In this document: positions 46,977-58,697 of the stretch, one piece after another
Layout of the letters: each line of letters begins with the position of its first letter
How positions within the stretch are numbered: position 1 is the stretch's first letter
NCBI RefSeq assembly: GCF_001562115.1
Contig: NZ_CP013926.1
Location: forward strand, 2,418,001 to 2,482,000
Length of the DNA stretch: 64,000 bases
Reading direction: 5' to 3'
From: Alteromonas stellipolaris
GTDB taxonomy: Bacteria; Pseudomonadota; Gammaproteobacteria; Enterobacterales; Alteromonadaceae
Notes under the pieces: generated by a model
Seen by the model: the letters and a program-made list of their open reading frames with translations, nothing else
Database searches by the model: none
Told to the model about the DNA's origin: nothing
Position numbers and translations under genes: made by a program

Positions 46977-49580
46977 CTAATCAACCCTATGCTTTGCTTG
47001 GAAAATGTCCGTTTTCTTCACTTCAGATTCTGAAGAAATAAGATGCCTTGGCGTGTAACGTGGCAAATACCAACGGTTTTGGGCGTCTTTTCGTTCTGAA
47101 CTAACTATATAGCCACCTTCTGCGAACTCAAGTCGAATGAAACCAAATTCACTGGTGGTGAATTGGCGAACGCCATAATGTTGGTAGCGAGAAAAGACTG
47201 AATGGCTTGGAAATTTCCACCTGTTTTCATACCCTTGCGTATAAACAACCACATCAGGGGAAACACGTTTAATCCATATATCAGTAGATGAGGTTTTACT
47301 GCCATGATGAGGCGCAATTAACACATCAGCATCCACTGCCATTTTTTCGAAGTGGCTTTTATTATCTTGAGCGCTGCTTATGCCCGCATTATCCCCATTA
47401 GTCATTTGCTTTTGTTCTGCATGTAATATGGCGTACTCACTGGAACGCTCAATATCACCAGGTAGTAAAATACTGTGATGTCCATCATCAATTTTTATCA
47501 CGCAAGACATGGCATTACTGTCTTCTAGGTTTCCTTTTTCAGGCCACAGAAAAGTAAGGGTTAAACCTTGCCAGTTAATTACCCGGCCTCGCTCACACCC
47601 GTCTATTGGGCTTATCCATGAGGGCTGAATACCTTCGTTGTCTAACCAAGCTTTAAATGCAGCTTTTCCGCCAGCGTGATCAGTATCGCCATGACTATGA
47701 ATAACCATGTCTACTTGCTCACTGTTATTTCGCTTAAGAAATGCAGGTATCACCTTACTCGCCAATGGCGCTTCACCGTTATACATAGGCCCTGTATCTA
47801 CAATGATGGCATGTACACCTTTGGTTAACGCTATTGCAGTCCCCTGCCCAGCATCAAATACATTGACAAACCACCGGGCTGGTGATGAAGGGATAAGAGA
47901 AAAGGTAACTGGCAGTATTAGCAATAACACACATGGCCATTTGTAGCGCCACCTGGGCAAAACCACAAATAACATGGCGATAAGTAGGCAAAGCATTGAA
48001 CCCGTGCTGGGATAGAAGTGTATTGCACTTATTCCCCAAGATGCCGCTTCGCTTAAGCAGCTTAAAAGCCAGCCCAATACTGTATCTATTTTGAGAAGCA
48101 CCCAAACAGTAAAGTCTAAGCTTGGAGAAAAATAGAACCCTGCCATTAAAGCAAGCAGTGCAACAGGAAGAATAAGCGTAATAACCGGCAATACAAAGAG
48201 ATTAGCGATAATACCAATTGTGCTAGCCGTACCAAACCACAAAAGAGTGATAGGCGCCATCACTACACTCACGCCTAACTGCATATAAAATAACGCTTTG
48301 TACCAAGGCATTGCTTGAAATCGAAACCGCCAATTAAGCAGCCAAATACTTATCACCGCGCCAATACTTAAATAAAAACTGGCTTGTAGTAACGACAAAG
48401 GGAACAACACAATACAGGTAAACAACATAAACACGCCCATATGTAATGGCCGTAACACATTATTGAATGCAGCAAAGCCTATGCCCACCACTAATAAAAC
48501 AAACGCCCTTACGACAGGCAGTGCCATACCACTTAGCATGACATACAATGCCGCACTACTAACCAAAGTTATTAATACGTAACCCCTTAGGTTTATAAAA
48601 GCCGACTTTCCTTTCACTATGCTGCTAGCAACAAAAATAAACGCGCTACACCCATAAAATGCTGTCATGGCGATTATCGATAAATGCATGCCCGATATAC
48701 TGAAAATATGCGCGGTACCGGTTTGTCCAATAGTATGCCAGTCTTCCTTGGTTAACAGACTGCGTTCACCAATCAATAACGCCTGAAACCAGCGCATTTG
48801 ATTAAGAGGCAACGTAGATAAAAAAACTGACATGTTATGACGAGTACTATGGTTATGAAGCACAGATTCATGATGTAGCTGTTTTATATAGCCCGTGGCC
48901 ACAATTTGTTGGCTGGCAAGGTATTGTTGCCGATTAAAGCCTACTGGGTTAAGCGTGCCGTAGGCCGGTTTTAATTTCACCGTAGCTGTAAATTCATCAC
49001 CGTTGTGTAAACAGGCACCGGTCACGCGATGACTTAATGTCATTTTACGAGTGAATCTGAGTGCTAAGTCATCTAGGGCGTTAACCTTTACGGTGTACGC
49101 CATAAATCGCTGTTCGCTTTCATCATGCCCTGCGCTTTGAGTAGGTTTTGATTTACTTGAGTTTGCCGTGCTTTCTGTATTTTCCCTATTTAATGCATTC
49201 TCTCTATTTTTTAGGCTGGGCTCGGCGTTTTTTTGACCACTTAGACAGCCTCCATGGTCAACCACCGCATTTATTGTGACATCTTGTTGAATTTTGCTCT
49301 GTGGTAGTTGCCAAGATAGGTGCCAATACCCTAAACTCGCCAACCATGTAGCACCTATAAAAGCGCCACTAACTGCAATAAGCACAAACTTTATCCAAGA
49401 CGTTTGTTTCTCACCGCTTATTGTATGAAAGTGAAAATTGCACTTTGAAAGGAACAGCAGTACACCACCACCTATGGCAAGCGTCATCACTAGGTTTAGC
49501 GATGGCAACTCGGGCCATAAAACAGCGGTTGTTGCGCTAACACAAAAACTGCCACACCAAATTGTGATACGATTTACCAT
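46977..49580 (-). CDS. comEC: ComEC/Rec2 family DNA-uptake channel protein
   Basis: 867 residues from the ATG at 49580. It forms the inner-membrane channel for single-stranded DNA during natural competence. Order: two N-terminal helices and a DUF4131-like beta domain with an unusually polar S/N/E-rich stretch (GQKNAEPSLKNRENALNREN), the ComEC competence membrane domain (GTAHIFSISGMHLSIIAM), and a metallo-beta-lactamase-like domain (VDTGP, HSHGDTDHAGGK, LIAPHHGSKTS). A longer frame to 49739 would overlap the divergent DUF2062 gene, so I used the inner start. In E. coli the same slot holds ycaI. Confidence 0.92.
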   Translation of the reverse strand: MVNRITIWCGSFCVSATTAVLWPELPSLNLVMTLAIGGGVLLFLSKCNFHFHTISGEKQTSWIKFVLIAVSGAFIGATWLASLGYWHLSWQLPQSKIQQDVTINAVVDHGGCLSGQKNAEPSLKNRENALNRENTESTANSSKSKPTQSAGHDESEQRFMAYTVKVNALDDLALRFTRKMTLSHRVTGACLHNGDEFTATVKLKPAYGTLNPVGFNRQQYLASQQIVATGYIKQLHHESVLHNHSTRHNMSVFLSTLPLNQMRWFQALLIGERSLLTKEDWHTIGQTGTAHIFSISGMHLSIIAMTAFYGCSAFIFVASSIVKGKSAFINLRGYVLITLVSSAALYVMLSGMALPVVRAFVLLVVGIGFAAFNNVLRPLHMGVFMLFTCIVLFPLSLLQASFYLSIGAVISIWLLNWRFRFQAMPWYKALFYMQLGVSVVMAPITLLWFGTASTIGIIANLFVLPVITLILPVALLALMAGFYFSPSLDFTVWVLLKIDTVLGWLLSCLSEAASWGISAIHFYPSTGSMLCLLIAMLFVVLPRWRYKWPCVLLLILPVTFSLIPSSPARWFVNVFDAGQGTAIALTKGVHAIIVDTGPMYNGEAPLASKVIPAFLKRNNSEQVDMVIHSHGDTDHAGGKAAFKAWLDNEGIQPSWISPIDGCERGRVINWQGLTLTFLWPEKGNLEDSNAMSCVIKIDDGHHSILLPGDIERSSEYAILHAEQKQMTNGDNAGISSAQDNKSHFEKMAVDADVLIAPHHGSKTSSTDIWIKRVSPDVVVYTQGYENRWKFPSHSVFSRYQHYGVRQFTTSEFGFIRLEFAEGGYIVSSERKDAQNRWYLPRYTPRHLISSESEVKKTDIFQAKHRVD

Positions 49581-49649
49581 TGTTTTACGTAGCAATAAAT
49601 ATAGCTGGCTGAATGTAGCCCATATGTTGATAGTTAACGAACGAGTGTT

Positions 49650-50186
49650 ATGCCTAAGAAATTTATTAGACGCTTCCTGCCTGAACCGCAGGCTGTAAAG
49701 AACAACAAAATTCTGCGCGTATTCGGCAGCGTTTTGCACGAACCTAATTTATGGCATTTAAACAGACGTTCAGCGGCAGGCGGATTTTGTATAGGGCTGT
49801 TTTTTGCATTTTGGCCTGTACCCTTTCAAATGTGGCTTTCTGCGGGTGTCGCCATTCCTTTTCGTGCGAATTTACCGTTATCGGTAGCCACAGTTTGGGT
49901 TACCAACCCCTTCACCATACCGCCCATATTTTATGCTGCTTATAAAATTGGTTCTACTGTACTTGGGACCAAACCTGAGCACTTTGAATTCCAATTCAGT
50001 TGGCAATGGGTGGTAGAAAGCATCAGTACCATTGGCCCCGCATTCTTGGTTGGCTGCGCCATTTGTTCCATCATCGCCAGTGCTGTGGGTTACTTCACCC
50101 TGAACTGGATTTGGCGTTTTCAGGTCAAAAAGGCGTGGGAACGCAGAAGATTGGCGCGTGCAAAAGCCAAGGTACAAGCACAGTAA
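49650..50186 (+). CDS. DUF2062 family membrane protein
   Basis: 178 residues. MPKKFIRRFLPEPQAVK, then HLNRRSAAGGFCIGLFFAFWPVPFQMW and VTNPFTIPPIFYAAYKIG, are typical of DUF2062; two to three membrane helices are visible and the C-terminus is very basic (KKAWERRRLARAKAK). The function is unknown, although the family often adjoins comEC and msbA. It is divergent from comEC, with about 70 bp between the two starts. Confidence 0.88.
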   Translation: MPKKFIRRFLPEPQAVKNNKILRVFGSVLHEPNLWHLNRRSAAGGFCIGLFFAFWPVPFQMWLSAGVAIPFRANLPLSVATVWVTNPFTIPPIFYAAYKIGSTVLGTKPEHFEFQFSWQWVVESISTIGPAFLVGCAICSIIASAVGYFTLNWIWRFQVKKAWERRRLARAKAKVQAQ

Positions 50187-50298
50187 CGCGCTGTCCCTGT
50201 TTCTAAACAGAAGAGTAGAGGCAAAGTATTGGCGGGTAGATAGCCTACCGTACATTTTCTGAATACATAGCTACCCCAAAAATACCCACGCAGAAACG

Positions 50299-50326
50299 AA
50301 AAAGGCGCTTTATTAAGCGCCTTTTT
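50299..50326 (-). terminator. Bidirectional terminator between DUF2062 and ligA genes
   Basis: AAAAAGGCGCTT / AAGCGCCTTTTT, a perfect 12-bp stem with loop TATT. It lies between convergent genes and has A and T runs on both sides. Confidence 0.9.
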
Positions 50327-50363
50327 ACGTTCCAATGATAAGCATGCTGTTAATTATAAAGTG

Positions 50364-52445
<2,082 letters not shown>

Positions 52446-52538
52446 CTAAGTAAAACAGAAGCAGTACCCTCACTCAATATTAATTGAGTGGATGTACTTA
52501 ACTACAAATAATTGCCCTAATGGTAGCATGAGATAACA

Positions 52539-52570
52539 AAAAAGGGCCGCTAAAAAGTCAGGCCCTCTTT
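52539..52570 (-). terminator. Terminator after zipA
   Basis: AAAGGGCC and GGCCCTCTTT around a 12-base loop; A-run before and T-run after on the minus strand. It would limit read-through from zipA to ligA. Confidence 0.7.
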
Positions 52571-52588
52571 GATATTTATAGAAAATGA

Positions 52589-54199
52589 CTACTGCCGGGT
52601 AATCATACGTTTGCGCTCAAATTCACGTATCTTTTCCATATATTGCTGTAAACCTTGTTTGGTCAGAACACTACGACGACCATCTAGCACTTGACCACCA
52701 AATTCGTCTGCCAGCTTACGTGCGGCGTTGTGCATCATGTTAAACACTTGATGGGGGTCGCCTTCAATGGGCAGGATCATAAACAAAGAAACACCGTGTG
52801 TGTTGAAGGTTTCAAGGTTATCAATATCGAAAATTCCAGGCTTAAACATATTGGCCAAGCTAAATAACACCGGCCCTTTACCATTTGAATTCACATGGCG
52901 ATGGAAAATATCCTGATCGCCAAACTTAAAGCCAAGGGTAAGTAACATAGGCAATAAGGCCGCACCAGCTATTGGGTCGTTCTCGGGGGCTTTCACATTG
53001 AGTACAAGTACTTCTTGTTCAATTTGCTCGGAAGCGCCTTGATTTTGAGTGCGGCTGTTTGAATCCGTCGCGTTTTGCATACTGTTTTCTTGGCTGACTG
53101 TACTCTCACTTTCTGCACTTCCTGCATTGGCGGTACTGGCTGCACTATCATCGAAATCGATACGCATTTGATCATCGCCAAATTTAGGCTCTTGGCGCTT
53201 GCGAGAAATAGGTTTGCTGCGCTTTCCTTTCATAAAGCGTTTCGCTTGTTCACCTAGGCCGCTGGCACTAACAACTTCAGCACCTTCACTTACCTGATGC
53301 TCAGTCTCTTTGCGGCCTGTCTCTGCGATATTCCCCGACACAGATTGTGTTGCCGGTGAATCTAAACTGAAATCATCTATTTCTGGTGATTTGTGGTCAG
53401 GCGCTGATTGGCTATTGCCTTCATCATGAGACACTGATGTATCGCCAGCGCTATAACTTACAGAAGGCTGGTTGGTAGCGGCAGTTTCAACTTCACTAGC
53501 AGGTTCATCGTCGCCTTCTCGTAATAGAAAACCTGGAGGTTCTGGAAATGAGTCAGAACTAAAACCATCGCCCTCATTTGCAGGGACTGAACTGCTTTGT
53601 AGATGCGGCTTTGGATTAGACACAACCGAACCATAAAGCTTAGGTTTGTCGGCCACCTTTTCTTTCGGCGCATTTGTGTCACCAGCAGAATCTTCAGAGC
53701 TCGCTTTTGAACTATTAGCTTCTTTCTGTGCAGATGTCGCTAGGTGATCACTGGTTTCGTATTCAGGCGACAGTTTATCCGATACATTACTAACATCGCG
53801 CTCATTATCACGCTCAAAATTGCGATCGCTATCATCGGTGTTATCGCTAGCATAGAAGCTTTTTGCTTTAGAGGCATTTGCCCCAGTGTGACTGGCATTG
53901 CTATGTTCATTGCTACTTGCGTCACTTGGGTCTTGCTCATAACTTGCATCGAAATCGTTTTGTGAATTTTCTTGTGCATTACCAGAGCTCACCACGCGAA
54001 CTTGGCCAATACCTAATTCATCAAAACCTTCTGATTGCGAACCTTCTTCTTCGCCAGTATCTGCCCACTGCCGGGGCTCAACCCGAGGTTTACTGCTCGG
54101 TTTTGTGTTTTTGCGAATTTTCCAAATACCGTGTGCAAGCACTGCAATTATAAAGCAGGTACCTGCAAACAATAGTGATAGACGTAATTCATCTTCCAT
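52589..54199 (-). CDS. zipA: Cell division protein ZipA
   Basis: 536 residues, much longer than the roughly 330 of E. coli. The N-terminal membrane anchor (LRLSLLFAGTCFIIAVLAHGIWKIRK) is followed by an S/D/E/N-rich linker of about 330 residues, then the FtsZ-binding domain (VLVLNVKAPENDPIAGAALLPMLLTLGFKFGD; LANMFKPGIFD; DGRRSVLTKQGLQQYMEKIREFERK). It tethers FtsZ filaments to the inner membrane. The linker is where this protein is expanded, mostly acidic and Ser-rich. It lies 19 bp after smc. Confidence 0.93.
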   Translation of the reverse strand: MEDELRLSLLFAGTCFIIAVLAHGIWKIRKNTKPSSKPRVEPRQWADTGEEEGSQSEGFDELGIGQVRVVSSGNAQENSQNDFDASYEQDPSDASSNEHSNASHTGANASKAKSFYASDNTDDSDRNFERDNERDVSNVSDKLSPEYETSDHLATSAQKEANSSKASSEDSAGDTNAPKEKVADKPKLYGSVVSNPKPHLQSSSVPANEGDGFSSDSFPEPPGFLLREGDDEPASEVETAATNQPSVSYSAGDTSVSHDEGNSQSAPDHKSPEIDDFSLDSPATQSVSGNIAETGRKETEHQVSEGAEVVSASGLGEQAKRFMKGKRSKPISRKRQEPKFGDDQMRIDFDDSAASTANAGSAESESTVSQENSMQNATDSNSRTQNQGASEQIEQEVLVLNVKAPENDPIAGAALLPMLLTLGFKFGDQDIFHRHVNSNGKGPVLFSLANMFKPGIFDIDNLETFNTHGVSLFMILPIEGDPHQVFNMMHNAARKLADEFGGQVLDGRRSVLTKQGLQQYMEKIREFERKRMITRQ

Positions 54200-54218
54200 T
54201 TAGCTTCGTCGCCCTTTG

Positions 54219-57200
54219 TTATGCTTCTGCGAAAGCCATTGCTTCATCAACATCAACTGCTACCATCCTAGACACACCAGGTTCTGCCATGGTAACACCG
54301 GTTAAATGAGTTGCCATTTCCATCGCAATCTTATTGTGGGTGATATAAATAAACTGCACCGTTTGCGACATTTCTGAAACCAAGTTACAAAAGCGCCCAA
54401 CGTTAGCATCATCCAATGGTGCATCCACTTCATCCAGCAAACAAAATGGTGCTGGATTAAGCCTAAATATCGCAAATACCAATGATAAAGCGGTTAACGC
54501 TTTTTCTCCACCGCTTAAAAGGTGAATTGTACTATTTTTCTTACCAGGAGGGCGCGCCATGATGGTTACCCCCGTTTCCAGTAAGTCATCGTCGGTTAAG
54601 GCTAAATAGGCTGAGCCTCCCCCGAACACTTTGGGAAACAGGGCTTTCAAATCTTGGTTCACTTGCTCAAATGTGGTAGAAAAACGGGTACGGGTTTCTT
54701 TATCTATTTTACGTATCGCGCTTTGTAACGTTTCTAACGCATCGGTTAAGTCATTATATTGAGTATCAAGGTGTAACTTTCGTTCCGATTGAATCTCGTA
54801 TTCTTCTACCGCGGCTAGGTTAACCGCCCCTAAGCGTGACAAACTCCCTTGAGTGCTTTCAAGTTCACTCTGCCACTTTGTTTCATCAGCCTCGTCTGGC
54901 AATGTTTCAAGAATAGATTTAAGCGACTGTTTGCTGTCTTCTAGCTGCTCTAAAATAGCGGAAGCACGCACTTTAAACCCTTCAATCTCGATATTTAGCT
55001 TTTCAATATTACTTGTGCGCTCTTGAATATCTTTAGCCAACGCCTGTTGACCTTTTTCTGACTCACGCAGTAATTGCTCTATGTCATCCTGCTTAGATTG
55101 GTACTCAGAACGCTTATTTTCAAGTTCATTTTTTTGGGTAAGCAATTCTTGTAGTTGAACTTTTTGAACCGCTTGTGGCGCCGACAAGTCGTTAAGCTCT
55201 TTGCTTAGTGTATCTCGTCTGAATTGATAATCGGTTAGCTGCTGCTGGTTACGCGTTACCTGTTGCGTATATAAATTCTGATGACTTTCCAATTGCTGTA
55301 CTTTTAATGCCATCTCATGAGCCTGATGCGTTAACGACTCGACCTTACTGCGAAGTTGTGCCACCTTATTATCAAATTGTTCTCGGTTGTTTTGTGCCTC
55401 GCGAACGCGCTCTTCGTATTCTGCGAGCTGTGCTTCATGAATTTCAAGTTGACCAGACAATGTTACAAGCTGCGCTTCTTCTTTACCTAACATGACATTT
55501 TGCTTGCTTAATTCGTCTTTAAGTTTTGCATTTCGCGCCGCTAATTGTTCGTTTTGCATCACCAAAACAGACATGGCATTAGTATGTTGAACTAGGGTGT
55601 TTTTAAGGTTTTCATGAGTAAGTTTGGCATTATCACTTAGCTCGGTATTACGAATAACCAGCGTGTTAGCTTTTTCCACTTTTGCTTGAGCTAATGTTAT
55701 ATCGCTTTCAATGCGGTTAAGATTTTTACTTAATTCAGCCAGTTTTGATGCTCTATGCAACACACTGTTCTCAACCTCACCGCCCCGCACTACCCAATCT
55801 TTGGCACACCAAAGCCCTTCTTGAGAAAGTACGGTTTTTCCTTCTGCAAGGGTATCAACACTACGCAGAGCATCAGCATTGGTTTCACATAATAAGATAT
55901 GATTAAACGCTTCTGGTACCCGTTCATTTGGCAAGGCGGCGGCCAGAGTGTTGGGTTGCTTTACATCAGTGAAAGCTGATTGCGCAAACACTCGCCCGCC
56001 CATGGGCAAAAACGTTATCTGATTAACTAATTCGTTTACTTCAAGGGAACCGGCAATATAAGGTTGCTGCCAATAGCGCAATACGGTTTCCACACAGTCA
56101 TTCAAATGTTCTGGAACGGTTAAGTGCTGCCACAACAATTGTAAGTCGCTATGAACGTCTGTATTGCTGGTAGCAGCATCATCTTGCAGTGCAGAGAGTG
56201 CTGCAATGGTAGATTGCAACGATTGTCGTTCGCCATCTAGCTGTCTATGCATTGATTCGGCTTGTGCTAAGGATTGTTGACTGCTTACAAGGGCTTCCTT
56301 GGTATCGTTGTACTGTTCAAACGCCTCGCTTACCTGAACTTCGGCTTCATCAATTTGCGCCGTCAATATCGCAATACGTTCGCTAACATCATCGGTATCA
56401 AGCTGACTAAGCTCATCATTCAGTTCACTCATACGCTGCGTAGTACGAAGTTGCATATTCATTGTCGACTGAATTTGACTGTGGCAAGTTTGTACTTCTT
56501 GTTTTAAGCGATGATAGATTTGTTCGTGCTCACGGCTTTGCGCACTAAAATCACGGCGTTCTTGCTCGGCATTTTCAAACATGTCTTTGGCTTGCGCCAA
56601 GGCTTCATCATTTAATTCTTGCTGGGGTAACAGAGCATCTAAACCTGCTTTAGATGTAGCTAACGCTTGGTTAGCTTCATCTAACCCCGTAACCAACAAG
56701 TTAGTTTGCTCGGTTAACGTGGCTAGTTCCGCTTCAATTTGCTGTTTGCGCTGCTGGCTATGTAATTCGTTTTGTTCAATGCGGGTAATGGCGTTACTGG
56801 TGGTAAATAACTGCTGCTGTACGTCATCGGCGGCTTGTTTATTTTGCGCAAGTTGCTCTTTGTAGATGAGCATGCCCGCTTCGTCACCATGTTGTCGAGA
56901 CACTAATGCATCAAGTGCTTGCTGATGACCTTGTAGTGCATGCTGCAAATTTTCAGTTTGTTCGTTATTTTTCAAAAAGCGGATACCCGCTAACTGCCCT
57001 TTGAGTTCCCGCACTTTTTCACGCAACGCTTTATAGCGATTAGCCGCTGCGGCTTGGCGCTGAAGCTTTTCAAGTTGTTGGCCAAGCTCATCACGCACAT
57101 CATTTAACCGTTCTAGGTTATCTTGAGTATGGCGTATACGGTTTTCGGTTTCTCGCCTTCTTTCTTTGTATTTAGAAATACCGGCCGCTTCTTCAATGAA

Positions 57201-57686
57201 AACACGCAGCTCTTGCGGCTTAGATTCAATTAGCCGAGAAATCATGCCTTGCTCAATAATAGCGTAAGAGCGAGGCCCTAACCCTGTGCCTAAAAACAGA
57301 TCGGTTACATCACGACGACGACACTTAGTGCCATTTAGAAAGTAAGTAGATTGGGCATCGCGGGTGACTAATCGTCTTACCGATAACTCACTGTAGGTAG
57401 CATATTCACCACCAATTCGCCCTGCACTGTTATCAAAAAACAACTCAACACTGCACTGCCCAACAGGTTTACGTGCACTAGAGCCGTTAAAAATAACGTC
57501 TGTCATGGCATCGCCACGTAAATTCTTAGCAGAACTTTCTCCTAACACCCAGCGTACAGCATCGATTACATTCGACTTTCCGCACCCATTTGGGCCAACA
57601 ACTGCGGTCATTTCACTGGGAAAAGGAATGGTGGTTGGGTCTACAAAGGACTTAAAGCCCGCTAACTTGATCTTTTTTAAGCGCAC
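54219..57686 (-). CDS. smc: Chromosome partition protein SMC
   Basis: 1155 residues. A chromosome-organising ATPase of the condensin-like type. Walker A GPNGCGKSNVIDAVRWVLGE near the N-terminus, long coiled coils (about residues 165-500 and 660-1000), a hinge domain between (ENSVLHRASKLAELSKN side, HLNDCVETVLRYW), and the C-terminal head with LLSGGEKALTALSLVFAI and Walker B FCLLDEVDAPLDDAN. The start is GTG at 57686 with AAGG seven bases upstream. It heads the smc-zipA-ligA cluster and is divergent from cysZ. It does not replace mukB by itself; mukBEF cannot be judged from this window. Confidence 0.96.
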   Translation of the reverse strand: MRLKKIKLAGFKSFVDPTTIPFPSEMTAVVGPNGCGKSNVIDAVRWVLGESSAKNLRGDAMTDVIFNGSSARKPVGQCSVELFFDNSAGRIGGEYATYSELSVRRLVTRDAQSTYFLNGTKCRRRDVTDLFLGTGLGPRSYAIIEQGMISRLIESKPQELRVFIEEAAGISKYKERRRETENRIRHTQDNLERLNDVRDELGQQLEKLQRQAAAANRYKALREKVRELKGQLAGIRFLKNNEQTENLQHALQGHQQALDALVSRQHGDEAGMLIYKEQLAQNKQAADDVQQQLFTTSNAITRIEQNELHSQQRKQQIEAELATLTEQTNLLVTGLDEANQALATSKAGLDALLPQQELNDEALAQAKDMFENAEQERRDFSAQSREHEQIYHRLKQEVQTCHSQIQSTMNMQLRTTQRMSELNDELSQLDTDDVSERIAILTAQIDEAEVQVSEAFEQYNDTKEALVSSQQSLAQAESMHRQLDGERQSLQSTIAALSALQDDAATSNTDVHSDLQLLWQHLTVPEHLNDCVETVLRYWQQPYIAGSLEVNELVNQITFLPMGGRVFAQSAFTDVKQPNTLAAALPNERVPEAFNHILLCETNADALRSVDTLAEGKTVLSQEGLWCAKDWVVRGGEVENSVLHRASKLAELSKNLNRIESDITLAQAKVEKANTLVIRNTELSDNAKLTHENLKNTLVQHTNAMSVLVMQNEQLAARNAKLKDELSKQNVMLGKEEAQLVTLSGQLEIHEAQLAEYEERVREAQNNREQFDNKVAQLRSKVESLTHQAHEMALKVQQLESHQNLYTQQVTRNQQQLTDYQFRRDTLSKELNDLSAPQAVQKVQLQELLTQKNELENKRSEYQSKQDDIEQLLRESEKGQQALAKDIQERTSNIEKLNIEIEGFKVRASAILEQLEDSKQSLKSILETLPDEADETKWQSELESTQGSLSRLGAVNLAAVEEYEIQSERKLHLDTQYNDLTDALETLQSAIRKIDKETRTRFSTTFEQVNQDLKALFPKVFGGGSAYLALTDDDLLETGVTIMARPPGKKNSTIHLLSGGEKALTALSLVFAIFRLNPAPFCLLDEVDAPLDDANVGRFCNLVSEMSQTVQFIYITHNKIAMEMATHLTGVTMAEPGVSRMVAVDVDEAMAFAEA

Positions 57687-57943
57687 AGCACTACCTTACG
57701 CATTATAGCTACGTAACAAGAGACGCCCCGTTGATAAGGGTTAAACGTTATAAAAGAAATATTTAGCGTATTGGCTAAGTGCATTAGGAAGCACATTTTT
57801 TTGGTTTTTATTATGCTTGGATTTTACCAAATCTAACAGCTTGTAACAATTACCATTTCGTTTGCGTTAGGGTGTTACGTATAATGTGAAACTCACTGTG
57901 TTTCAGTAATACCGTCTTAGTAAAACCGAGCAATGGAGTAATG

Positions 57944-58693
57944 ATGAGTTCGCGAAGTGGTATACATTATTTTTTTGAAGGGTTTTCATTAATCAAAACT
58001 AAGGGCCTAAAACGTTTTGTTTTTGTTCCTTTAGCTATCAATATTCTGCTTTTTTCCGCCGCATTCTATTTTCTATTTGGCCAAATTGAGTACGGCATAA
58101 GTTATGTTATTAACCTAGTGCCAGAGTGGCTGGGCTGGATTAAAACCGCGGTAAACTTCTTTTTATGGCCATTAGCAGTATTAAGTGTACTGCTTATATT
58201 TGCCCTTATATTCGGCACACTCGCAAACTGGATTGCTGCGCCTTTTAACGGCGTATTATCGGAAAAAGTCGAGCGGCACCTAACAGGGCAAGCCATGGGC
58301 GATGATGGATTACTCGACCTGGTGAAAGACATTCCTCGCACCTTAGGTCGAGAATTTACCAAGCTGTTTTGGTATATCCCTCGTGCTATAGGCTTCTTAA
58401 TACTGTTTATATTTGTGCCTGTGTTCGGGCAAATTCTATGGTTCTTGTTTTCTGCTTGGATGATGGCCATTCAATATTGCGATTACCCTTACGATAATCA
58501 CAAGATTGACTTTAAGCGCATGCAAAATCACTTATCACAACATAAAGGTAAATCGATGTCCTTTGGCGTGATGGTGAATATCTTTTCACTTATTCCGGTG
58601 GTGAATTTTATTGTTATGCCAGTCGCAATTTGTGGCGCTACATCGATGTGGGTAAGTGAATTACGTGATGAGGCATTAAGAAACCGAATGTAG
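57944..58693 (+). CDS. cysZ: Sulfate transporter CysZ
   Basis: 249 residues. GIHYFFEGFSLIKTKGLKRFVFVPLAINILLF is the conserved N-terminus; several long hydrophobic hairpins follow (SVLLIFALIFGTLANWIAAPFNG; ILFIFVPVFGQILWFLFSAWMMAIQYCDYPYDNH). It takes up sulfate across the inner membrane for cysteine synthesis. GGAG lies five bases before the ATG at 57944; the ATG immediately before it is too close. The neighbourhood (cysZ divergent from zipA/ligA) is conserved, with smc inserted here. Confidence 0.94.
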   Translation: MSSRSGIHYFFEGFSLIKTKGLKRFVFVPLAINILLFSAAFYFLFGQIEYGISYVINLVPEWLGWIKTAVNFFLWPLAVLSVLLIFALIFGTLANWIAAPFNGVLSEKVERHLTGQAMGDDGLLDLVKDIPRTLGREFTKLFWYIPRAIGFLILFIFVPVFGQILWFLFSAWMMAIQYCDYPYDNHKIDFKRMQNHLSQHKGKSMSFGVMVNIFSLIPVVNFIVMPVAICGATSMWVSELRDEALRNRM

Positions 58694-58697
58694 CCCC

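Noticed and set aside
49580..49739. N-terminal extension of comEC upstream of the ATG at 49580
   Set aside because: It overlaps the divergent DUF2062 gene, which has a clear family N-terminus, and the added residues look unlike a ComEC start.
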